Under the pieces are notes generated by a model. It ran no database searches. It saw only the letters and a program-made list of their open reading frames with translations, and was not told the DNA's origin. From NCBI GenBank assembly GCA_900551345.1, contig URVP01000048.1, forward strand, positions 1 to 9,493: 9,493 nt of DNA, in the 5' to 3' direction. Origin of the DNA: an uncultured Eubacteriales bacterium. GTDB taxonomy: Bacteria; Bacillota; Clostridia; Monoglobales; UMGS1388. Shown here piece after piece: positions 1 to 5,702 of the stretch; the stretch's first letter is position 1; each line of letters opens with the position of its first letter. The translations under genes and the position numbers were made by a program.

Positions 1-27
1 CTTCCCCTCTCTCAAAGGGCGAGATTT

Positions 28-56
28 ATTATATCACATCACTTTTGCTTTGTCAA
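28..56 (-). promoter_or_regulatory. Consensus sigma-A promoter, downstream member of a tandem pair
   Basis: On the minus strand a perfect TTGACA (51-56), a 17-nt spacer and a perfect TATAAT (28-33) with an extended TGA before the -10. A/T tracts at 57-90, just upstream of the -35, resemble an UP element. The predicted start is near 21, followed by a possible CCCUUU...AGAGGG hairpin at 5-20. The -10 boxes of the two promoters are 108 bp apart. The gene or RNA served lies beyond the left edge. Confidence 0.88.
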
Positions 57-135
57 CACTTTTTTTGATTTTTTTTAATTTTTTCAAATCATATTTACTT
101 TGTGTTAACTTTGCCAAAGCGCTGTAACATTTGGT

Positions 136-164
136 ATTTTAGCACAGCGAGGAATTAATGTCAA
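136..164 (-). promoter_or_regulatory. Strong sigma-A promoter, upstream member of a tandem pair
   Basis: On the minus strand a perfect TTGACA -35 (159-164), a 17-nt spacer and TAAAAT -10 (136-141) preceded by TGC, an extended -10 (TGn). The predicted start is near 129, where a short imperfect hairpin begins in the RNA (UGUUA with UAACA, CUUU with AAAG; 103-129). It points out of the window. The stretch between it and the dacF terminator holds no gene. Confidence 0.8.
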
Positions 165-238
165 TACTTTTTTTACAACCTTGTTACTTTTATTAAAAGT
201 ATACAAAACAGGTTTCAAAAAAGATGTTGTGAAAGTGC

Positions 239-282
239 CAATAAACTAAAATATGACAAATTCATGGCTGAATTTGTCATAT
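239..282 (-). terminator. Hairpin terminator after dacF
   Basis: A perfect 14-bp stem (251-264 with 269-282) with loop GCCA in the transcript lies 17 nt after the dacF stop and is followed by UUUAGUUUAUU. The stem is AU-rich and the U-tract interrupted, so efficiency may be moderate. Its position at the gene end and before two new promoters supports termination of the spoIIM-xerD-dacF unit. Confidence 0.7.
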
Positions 283-299
283 CGGATAATTATAATTGG

Positions 300-1451
300 T
301 TAAAACGCAAATGCCGCAGCTTTTCCCACCAGCTCCCAGAACATGATAATGGGATTTATCTTTTTAACCTTTTCCTCGGCAACAATATCAACCTTGCCAA
401 CAGTATGCCCATCTAAAGTATATTCTATACATCCTATTTTCTGTCCTTTTTCAACAGGGGCATTAACTGAGGACGGCAGTGTTATTTGTTTTTCTACCAG
501 ATTAATCTTATTTTTTTCTGCCAGTGCACTGAAACTACCGCTGACTGATATATCAACCGTTTCTCTTGCACCTTTTACAACGGATATGTTCTTTGGAATA
601 TTTTCTTCTTTATCAGGTGTCTTTACCGTCCACCCTGCAAATCCATAGTCCAGCAGCCGAGATGCTGAATTAAACCTGTCGTTGGTAGTGGGGGCCCCCA
701 GTACTACGGCTATAAGCTGCATATCTCCTCTTTTTGCAGCAGCGGACAAACAGTATAGTGCCTCTGATGTAGACCCGGTTTTAATTCCGTTTGCTCCTTC
801 ATAGTAGCGAATAAGTTTATTTGTATTGGCAAGGCCGAATTCTCCGTCACGCAAACTATCCATCCATATGGTAAGATACTTTTGTATATCTTTATGCTTA
901 ATAAGTTCGGCGGAAGCAATTGCCACATCTCTGGCACTGCTGTAATGATTTTCTGTATCCAGACCGTTAACATTCATGAAATTTGTATTTTTCATACCCA
1001 GTTCTTTTGCTCGTGAATTCATATCTGCAACAAAATCCGTTTCGCTTCCCGATATATGCTCTGCCATTGCCACGGCAGCGTCATTGCCCGATGCTACCGC
1101 TATAGCCTTAAGCATATCGTCTACTGACATCTGTTCACCGGGTTCAAGATACACTTGTGAGCCGCCCATGGACGCCGCATATTCACTGCAAGTTACCATA
1201 TCATCATATTTTATTGCCCCACTGTCTATTGCTTCCATAATAAGCAGCATAGTCATAACTTTCGTAACGCTTGCTATGGGCAGCTGTTCATCTGCATTAT
1301 CTTCATACAGCACTTTGCCTGTTGACGCTTCTATAAGTACAGCAGATTTTGCATTAATTTCGGGAGCTGCAAAAACTGCGGAAGGCACAGCACACATTAT
1401 GAAAAGAATCACAGCTAACAACGCACATAAAAACGCATACCTTTTATTCAT
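300..1451 (-). CDS. dacF: D-alanyl-D-alanine carboxypeptidase, DacF type (peptidase S11)
   Basis: A low-molecular-weight penicillin-binding protein that trims the terminal D-Ala from peptidoglycan pentapeptides outside the membrane. The 383-aa precursor has a signal peptide (basic MNKR, hydrophobic core 6-22, likely cleavage after AVFA at about 28). The S11 motifs are intact: SVTK with S61 and K64, SGN at 121-123 and KTG at 224-226. A C-terminal PBP5_C-like beta domain follows from about 275. The end, NPIIMFWELVGKAAAFAF, looks like the amphipathic membrane anchor of this family. The start at 1451 follows GGGAGGGAG; longer readings would cross the end of xerD. Position after spoIIM and xerD matches B. 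subtilis dacF, a sporulation gene affecting cortex cross-linking, so that role is inferred from context. A DacA/DacB-like vegetative role is not excluded. Confidence 0.9.
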   Translation of the reverse strand: MNKRYAFLCALLAVILFIMCAVPSAVFAAPEINAKSAVLIEASTGKVLYEDNADEQLPIASVTKVMTMLLIMEAIDSGAIKYDDMVTCSEYAASMGGSQVYLEPGEQMSVDDMLKAIAVASGNDAAVAMAEHISGSETDFVADMNSRAKELGMKNTNFMNVNGLDTENHYSSARDVAIASAELIKHKDIQKYLTIWMDSLRDGEFGLANTNKLIRYYEGANGIKTGSTSEALYCLSAAAKRGDMQLIAVVLGAPTTNDRFNSASRLLDYGFAGWTVKTPDKEENIPKNISVVKGARETVDISVSGSFSALAEKNKINLVEKQITLPSSVNAPVEKGQKIGCIEYTLDGHTVGKVDIVAEEKVKKINPIIMFWELVGKAAAFAF

Positions 1452-1482
1452 GGAAAATCTCCCTCCCATTAAAAGGTATGCG
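1434..1482 (-). promoter_or_regulatory. Perfect 13-bp hairpin around the dacF ribosome binding site
   Basis: In RNA, CGCAUACCUUUUA (1470-1482) pairs perfectly with UAAAAGGUAUGCG (1434-1446). The 23-nt loop holds the GGGAGGGAG SD and the AUG of dacF, and the 3' arm is formed by codons 2 to 6. Within the loop, GGGA can also pair with UUCC next to the start codon. The arrangement could limit ribosome access, or respond to a protein, temperature or RNA processing. No U-tract follows, so it is not a terminator. Confidence 0.6.
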
Positions 1483-1503
1483 GTAATATGTATTGATATT
1501 CTA

Positions 1504-2397
1504 TTATCTGGCGTGAGCCCTTGGGTGAGCATGGCTGTATACATCTTTAATACGCTTATTAACAGCCTCAGCATAAATATGTGTTGAAGAAATATCCGAA
1601 TGGCCCATCATTTCCTGAATGGATTTTAAGTCTGCTCCGTTTTCCAGTAAATGTGTTGCAAAAGAATGACGCAGTGTATGCGGAGTAATATCTTTATCTA
1701 TATGCGCCTTTTCACTGTAGCGTTTAATTATTTTCCAAAACCCCTGTCTGGTAAGGCGTGTTCCGCTGCGATTTACGAGAAGTGCATGTTCATCTTTGTC
1801 AGAAACCATAAGAGGTCTGGCATTTTCAAGATAATTTCTGATTGCTCTTATAGCTGCATCATAAAGAGGTATGGTTCTGTCTCTTTTACTGCCGTGACAC
1901 ACTATAAATCCGGAATCAAGATTTACATCTTCAACATTTAACGAAATCATTTCACTGACTCTGACCCCTGTAGCATACAAAAGCTCAAGAGCGGCACGGT
2001 CGCGAAAGCCTTTTGAGTCAAGCCCCGTAGGCTGTCCCAAAAGCATGTTTACCTCTTTGCCCGTAAGTACATCAGGCAATTTTTTCTTAACTTTTTCGGT
2101 TTTTACCGAAATTGCCGGATTACAATCCAGTCTGCCCGACTGCACGGCATATCTGTACAGGCTTCTTACTGCAGCAGCGTTTCGGGAAATGGTTGCCGGA
2201 GCCTTTCCTTCTCTTTTAAGGCTTCGATAATATGCATTTATAACATCCTCATCGGAATCCGTCAAAAGTTCATGGTTCTTTTTATGTACAAACTTCAGAA
2301 AATGGTCTATATCATTTTTATAAGATTGAATCGTATTAACGGAAACCTTTTTTTCATTTTCCAAATAATCAAAAAATTCTTTTATTAGTTCTTCCAT
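1504..2397 (-). CDS. xerD: Site-specific tyrosine recombinase XerD
   Basis: A 297-aa tyrosine recombinase of the XerC/XerD type, which resolves chromosome dimers at dif sites. The N-terminal SAM-like DNA-binding domain covers about residues 1-95. The catalytic domain carries the full set of active-site residues: R146 in ATGVRVSE, K171 in HGSKRDR, H240 and R243 in HTLRHSFATHLL, H266 in MGHSDISSTHIY, and nucleophile Y275. Length is typical. The ATG at 2397 has a GGGAG SD about 10 nt upstream. Position between spoIIM and dacF favours the XerD (RipX/CodV neighbourhood) assignment over XerC; sequence alone does not settle this. The tail ends with an odd His/Arg/Ala-rich stretch (YSHAHPRAHAR), which may be lineage specific. 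No integron or phage genes are adjacent, so this is a housekeeping recombinase rather than a mobile integrase. Confidence 0.93.
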   Translation of the reverse strand: MEELIKEFFDYLENEKKVSVNTIQSYKNDIDHFLKFVHKKNHELLTDSDEDVINAYYRSLKREGKAPATISRNAAAVRSLYRYAVQSGRLDCNPAISVKTEKVKKKLPDVLTGKEVNMLLGQPTGLDSKGFRDRAALELLYATGVRVSEMISLNVEDVNLDSGFIVCHGSKRDRTIPLYDAAIRAIRNYLENARPLMVSDKDEHALLVNRSGTRLTRQGFWKIIKRYSEKAHIDKDITPHTLRHSFATHLLENGADLKSIQEMMGHSDISSTHIYAEAVNKRIKDVYSHAHPRAHAR

Positions 2398-2437
2398 CGT
2401 ATGTAGTCTCCCATTTCTAATAAGTTGTCATTTACAT

Positions 2438-2466
2438 ATTCTACAACAAAAACTCAAATTTGTACA
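2438..2466 (-). promoter_or_regulatory. Possible sigma-A promoter of xerD
   Basis: The 172-nt gap between spoIIM and xerD contains, on the minus strand, TGTACA (2461-2466; 4 of 6 matches to the -35 consensus), a 17-nt spacer and TAGAAT (2438-2443; 5 of 6). The predicted start is near 2431, about 34 nt before the ATG. The rest of the gap is AT-rich; I see no strong terminator in it. A housekeeping promoter would uncouple xerD from sporulation control of spoIIM. Confidence 0.45.
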
Positions 2467-2569
2467 GTCTTTTTCGCTTTTTTATTCGTTATTTTACATA
2501 AAATCTTTTTCCTGTTTTTGTTCAAATTTCCTATTGATTTTTTAGATTTACAATATGTTGTGGTTGCCC

Positions 2570-3190
2570 CTAAAACAAAGCACTAATACTCTTTACAAAC
2601 ACGGGAGAAACATAACCATCAATTAATGCACCTACAAGTAAAAACAGTATACACAAAAAAGTAGTCATACAGAACCTAATCATAACCGAACGGTCGCCCA
2701 CAAGTTCAGGTCTTTTTCGTCTTTCCATGGCATAATATATGGAGCAGCAGGTAAAGTGGATAATAACGGGAATGGATATTATGGCACCGGGAAAAACAGC
2801 TGCACCGGCAAGGGCAAATCCCCTTAAACCGAATATGCGGGTAAGACTGCCCACCGTAAACCCTATACCAAACCCCTCTGACAGCACGGTAAAGCCTGAT
2901 ACGGGAATAAACAAACTGCTCACCGAGCATAACCACAATACGGCAACTGCCTTTAAACTGTGAGTTAAGGAGCTATAAAAAGAATCAGACGAATTAACAC
3001 CCTCCACTGCCGAAGAGCGGCAAAAGCTTTCAACAAAATCCTCAATCTCCTGCTGACGCATGTCCGAAAGAAGAGCGCTGAAAACAATCCCCAAAATTAA
3101 ACCGCAGCAGAAAAGCAAAGACACAATATAATATGTGCGTCTGTGGATATGTACATATCCCAAAAAGCGAGTTTTTATCATTTGAAGCAA
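2570..3190 (-). CDS. spoIIM: Stage II sporulation protein M
   Basis: SpoIIM is an integral membrane protein of the SpoIID-SpoIIM-SpoIIP machinery that remodels septal peptidoglycan during engulfment in sporulating cells. The 206-aa protein has about five predicted membrane segments (roughly 20-41, 79-98, 102-119, 124-153 and 172-192). It shows family-like features: the RFLGYVHIHRRTYYIVS start, GFGIGFTVGSL (106-115) and the C-terminal GYVSPVF (192-198). The start is uncertain. A TTG at 3190 lies 7 nt after GGAGGG, while an ATG at 3181 is 16 nt away and a GTG at 3208 overlaps the SD region. I prefer the TTG. It is followed by xerD and dacF, recalling the B. subtilis chromosomal order. In B. subtilis spoIIM is sigma-E dependent; no clear sigma-E promoter is visible here. 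Confidence 0.9.
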   Translation of the reverse strand: MLQMIKTRFLGYVHIHRRTYYIVSLLFCCGLILGIVFSALLSDMRQQEIEDFVESFCRSSAVEGVNSSDSFYSSLTHSLKAVAVLWLCSVSSLFIPVSGFTVLSEGFGIGFTVGSLTRIFGLRGFALAGAAVFPGAIISIPVIIHFTCCSIYYAMERRKRPELVGDRSVMIRFCMTTFLCILFLLVGALIDGYVSPVFVKSISALF

Positions 3191-3197
3191 AATAAAT

Positions 3198-3266
3198 CCC
3201 TCCGTCACATTAGTAAAGTATAATAGCTTATAACCAGCTCATATTTACATAATATGTGACGGAGAG
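3198..3266 (-). promoter_or_regulatory. Long-range stem sequestering the spoIIM SD
   Basis: In RNA read from proC, CUCUCCGUCACAU (3254-3266) pairs with AUGUGACGGAGGG (3198-3210) over 13 bp with one U-G wobble and a 43-nt loop. The 3' arm contains the entire GGAGGG SD of spoIIM and the 5' arm is an anti-SD. Just upstream is a TATAAT at 3267-3272 without a recognisable -35. A transcript starting there, near 3260, would lack most of the anti-SD part. The 3' arm is followed by AUUUAUUUU, so a weak terminator is an alternative reading. Confidence 0.55.
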
Positions 3267-3292
3267 ATTATATAGAACAATCTTTAATGTTT

Positions 3293-4078
3293 TTATTTGG
3301 TCATTTCACGGGAACGATTGCTGCAAGCTTTCATCGCCTCATACAAGCCTTCTTCAAATTTAAATTCATTAAGCTTATTGACAGCCTGTATGGTTGTACC
3401 TCCGGGGGAGCAGACTCTCTGAGTAAGGACTGAAGGGTCCTCGTCTGAAGCCAGTGCCATTTCCGCAGCTCCGGCAATACTTCTGCAAACAAGCTTAACC
3501 GCTTGCTCTCTGTCTATACCGTTATCTATACCAAAACGAACCATAGCGTCAATCATCATGTATACATATGCAGGGCTGCTTCCGTTCAGCGATACAACGG
3601 CGTCCATCTGCTCTTCCGATATAATCACCGTATCTCCCACTGCATCGAATACAGTCTGTGCAAGTTTTAAATCATCTTCTTCCACAGGAGCCTGACTGCA
3701 TATTGCGGTAACGCCTCTGCCAATCATTGCAGGTGTATTGGGCATAACACGAATAACTTTTATATTCCCAAGGTACTTTTTAACGAACCCTATGGAAACG
3801 CCTGCTGCTATGGTAATGAAAACAGCGTCTTTATTGCCCGTCAGCTCAGGCAAAACAGTCTCAAACATATTGGGTTTTACTGCAATTATGACTGCATCGG
3901 CATTCTTAATCGCATCTTGTGCATCACTTGTTACATTAGTGCCTTTCTGTGAAAAGGGAATTAACTTCTCTTCGCTTTTATCACACATGGTAATATCCGA
4001 CGGATTAAACCCTTTATTTATAAGTCCCATACCTATGGCGCCGCCCATATTGCCTGCGCCGATAATAGTTATCTTCAT
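3293..4078 (-). CDS. proC: Pyrroline-5-carboxylate reductase
   Basis: ProC reduces 1-pyrroline-5-carboxylate to L-proline with NAD(P)H, the last step of proline synthesis. The 261-aa protein has an N-terminal Rossmann fold with GAGNMG at 7-12, the AVKP strand end at 66-69 and MPNTPA at 112-117. The C-terminal dimer and active-site domain has NGSSPAYVY (165-173) and the strongly conserved SPGGTT (224-229). Length is normal. The ATG at 4078 has AAAGGA 13 nt upstream; the ATG at 4090 is too close to that SD (about 1 nt) and would add MYCN. No terminator or promoter separates it from purB, so co-transcription is likely. Downstream, a 13-bp inverted repeat precedes spoIIM. Confidence 0.95.
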   Translation of the reverse strand: MKITIIGAGNMGGAIGMGLINKGFNPSDITMCDKSEEKLIPFSQKGTNVTSDAQDAIKNADAVIIAVKPNMFETVLPELTGNKDAVFITIAAGVSIGFVKKYLGNIKVIRVMPNTPAMIGRGVTAICSQAPVEEDDLKLAQTVFDAVGDTVIISEEQMDAVVSLNGSSPAYVYMMIDAMVRFGIDNGIDREQAVKLVCRSIAGAAEMALASDEDPSVLTQRVCSPGGTTIQAVNKLNEFKFEEGLYEAMKACSNRSREMTK

Positions 4079-4120
4079 ATTGCAATACATATCCTTTCAA
4101 TCAAATGCACAAAGCATACA

Positions 4121-5551
4121 TCAAACTTTAAGCTCTGATGTTTCACCCAAAATGTCACGGTTTGCATCAAGAATAGGCTTAACATATTCATTAAGAAAAT
4201 CAGTAACCTGTGATGCAGCTCTGCCCGTATAATTTTCAGGCTTTAATACGGCTTTAAGCTGATCGATGTCCATATCAAAGGCATCATCAGCGGCAATTCT
4301 TTCAAGAAGGTCGTTTTCCTTGCCCTCTTCCTTAACGGCTCTTGCGGCATTCATGGAATGAACACGGATTTTTTCGTGAAGTTCCTGACGGTCTCCGCCC
4401 TTTTTAACAGCCTCCATAAGAATGTTTTCGGTTGCCATAAAGGGGATTTCCTTCATAATTCTTGAATGAATAACCTTATCATAAACAACAAGGCCGCTTG
4501 TTACATTATTATATATTCCTAAAATCGCATCAACAGCAAGGAACGCCTCCGAAACGCTGAGCCTTTTATTGGCACTGTCGTCAAGTGTACGCTCGAACCA
4601 CTGTGTAGATGCTGTGATGGCAGGATTGAGCGAATCTATAATTACAAATCTCGCCAAAGCTGAGATTCTCTCACAACGCATTGGATTTCTCTTATATGCC
4701 ATTGCCGATGAACCTATCTGCGATTTTTCAAAAGGCTCTTCTATCTCTTTAAGATGCTGAAGTATTCTCATATCATTGGAGAATTTATAAGCACTCTGAG
4801 CTATACCGCTGAGCACATTAAGCACCTGACTGTCAAACTTTCTGGAATAGGTCTGTCCCGACACAGGAACAACCTTATCAAATCCCATCTTCTGTGCAAT
4901 GAGTTTTTCCAGCTTTTTAACCTTTTCTTCATCATTATCAAAAAGCTCCATAAAGCTTGCCTGAGTACCCGTTGTACCCTTTTGGCCCAAAAGTCTTGTA
5001 CGGGCAATCTGCTCATCGAGCATTTCCAAATCCATAACAAGCTCCCACAGCCACAAGGAGGCTCTTTTACCTACTGTGGTAAGCTGGGCAGGCTGAAGAT
5101 GTGTAAAACCCAATGTGGGCATTTCTTTATATTTATCTGCAAAAGAAGCTAGCTTATCTATAACATTTATAAGCTTTCTGCGTACAAGAAGCATTGCCTC
5201 ATGCATTATTATAACATCTGTATTGTCACCTACATAACAAGATGTAGCACCCAAATGTATTATGCCCTTAGCGTTGGGGCACTGAACACCGTAAGCATGA
5301 ATATGTGCCATTACATCGTGGCGTACCTTTTTTTCCTGCTCACGGGCAACATCATAATTTATGTTATCCTGATTCGCCTTTAATTCTGCAATTTGTTCGT
5401 CGGTTATGTCAAGACCCAGCTCCTTTTCCGCTTCGGCAAGGGCAATCCAGAGTCTGCGCCATGTGCGGAACTTTTTGTCAGCAGAGAACAGATACTGCAT
5501 TTCTTCGCTGGCGTATCTTGAACACAGCGGGCTCTCATATGTATTTGTCAT
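4121..5551 (-). CDS. purB: Adenylosuccinate lyase
   Basis: PurB splits fumarate from SAICAR and from adenylosuccinate, acting twice in purine synthesis and in AMP formation; it works as a cytoplasmic tetramer of the fumarase/aspartase superfamily. The 476-aa protein shows the family blocks: KVRHDVMAHIHA (76-87), HLGATSCYVGDNTD (99-112), FTHLQPAQ with the catalytic-type H151, GQKGTTGTQAS (189-199), and the signature loop GSSAMAYKRNP (280-290). The long form with YKRNPMR resembles the eukaryote-like lineage of PurB rather than the shorter B. subtilis type. The start at 5551 gives the normal MTNTYESPLCSRYAS N-terminus; an AAAGGA SD lies 12 nt upstream, a rather long spacing. A longer reading to 5590 would add residues unlike the family. 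It probably forms a transcription unit with proC 42 nt downstream. Confidence 0.96.
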   Translation of the reverse strand: MTNTYESPLCSRYASEEMQYLFSADKKFRTWRRLWIALAEAEKELGLDITDEQIAELKANQDNINYDVAREQEKKVRHDVMAHIHAYGVQCPNAKGIIHLGATSCYVGDNTDVIIMHEAMLLVRRKLINVIDKLASFADKYKEMPTLGFTHLQPAQLTTVGKRASLWLWELVMDLEMLDEQIARTRLLGQKGTTGTQASFMELFDNDEEKVKKLEKLIAQKMGFDKVVPVSGQTYSRKFDSQVLNVLSGIAQSAYKFSNDMRILQHLKEIEEPFEKSQIGSSAMAYKRNPMRCERISALARFVIIDSLNPAITASTQWFERTLDDSANKRLSVSEAFLAVDAILGIYNNVTSGLVVYDKVIHSRIMKEIPFMATENILMEAVKKGGDRQELHEKIRVHSMNAARAVKEEGKENDLLERIAADDAFDMDIDQLKAVLKPENYTGRAASQVTDFLNEYVKPILDANRDILGETSELKV

Positions 5552-5573
5552 AAACAAAAAACATCCTTTCGCA

Positions 5574-5670
5574 AAAAAATATAGGACCATGGCATTTGCA
5601 CATTTACAGAAATCCGGCTTTTACATACCGTATATCGATGTCTGTTTTGTACATTTCTGCCATAATCCTA
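5574..5670 (-). promoter_or_regulatory. Structured purB leader RNA with U-tract (candidate cis-regulator or terminator)
   Basis: In the transcript, UAGGAUUAUGGCA (5658-5670) pairs with UGCCAUGGUCCUA (5582-5594) over 13 bp including two U-G wobbles. Those wobbles would be A-C mismatches in plus-strand RNA, so the structure belongs to the minus-strand transcript. Inside lie nested helices in good order: GUACA with UGUGC, ACAGA with UCUGU, and an apical CGGU/GCCG hairpin, separated by A-rich internal loops. An alternative AGAAAU/AUUUCU pairing competes with these. The closing stem is followed at once by UAUAUUUUUUU and then the purB SD. It could be a terminator of aspB with a large structured loop, an attenuator or a riboswitch-like element. 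I do not recognise a known class. Confidence 0.6.
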
Positions 5671-5673
5671 ATA

Positions 5674-5702
5674 ATTATACTACGCTTTTAAGAAATTTTC
5701 AA
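5674..5702 (-). promoter_or_regulatory. Sigma-A promoter of purB, within the end of aspB
   Basis: On the minus strand a TTGAAA -35 (5697-5702) lies in the final codons of aspB. A perfect TATAAT -10 (5674-5679) directly follows the aspB TAG stop, with a spacer of exactly 17 nt. The predicted start is near 5667, giving a purB leader of about 116 nt. That is long for this window, where SD sites otherwise sit right behind the upstream gene. Confidence 0.8.

Noticed and set aside
10..21. rRNA boxA-like sequence (CGCCCTTTGAGA, minus strand) as direct evidence of an rRNA operon
   Set aside because: Only partial match to the boxA I remember, and it would fall at the predicted transcription start rather than inside a leader.
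57..100. AT-rich tract as a replication origin or AT-rich mobile element end
   Set aside because: No DnaA-box cluster, no terminal repeats or target duplication; better explained as an UP-like region of the adjacent promoter.
183..218. A third tandem promoter (TTGAAA with TAATAA, minus strand) upstream of the pair at 28-164
   Set aside because: The -10 matches only about half of the consensus, and the alternative TATACT has no -35 at proper spacing.
343..648. Open plus-strand frames opposite dacF and other genes, such as 343-648, 976-1587, 4754-5152, 5406-5846 and 7167-7937
   Set aside because: They lie antisense to well-identified genes, have no family motifs or convincing SD sites, and are explained by the codon pattern of the real minus-strand genes.
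1452..1574. A longer N-terminus for dacF starting at 1574
   Set aside because: It would overlap the end of xerD, lacks an SD and puts a non-signal sequence before a clear signal peptide. The start at 1451 has a strong SD.
1504..2397. xerD as an integrase of a phage or genomic island
   Set aside because: No excisionase, attachment repeats or phage genes nearby, and the neighbourhood matches the housekeeping XerD locus.
2382..2423. 7-bp inverted repeat TTATTAG/CTAATAA flanking the xerD SD and start codon
   Set aside because: All-AT except for one pair, with a 28-nt loop in AT-rich sequence; expected by chance, though it mirrors the dacF arrangement.
3267..3272. TATAAT upstream of spoIIM as a standard sigma-A promoter
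   Set aside because: No -35 box at 16-18 nt spacing and no extended -10. A sigma-E reading (TATATAAT with an upstream ATA) is possible but too weak to list as a feature.
5574..5679. Known purine, ZTP (pfl) or T-box type leader before purB
   Set aside because: The conserved cores of those classes, such as the T-box antiterminator motif or the purine three-way junction sequences, are not seen.
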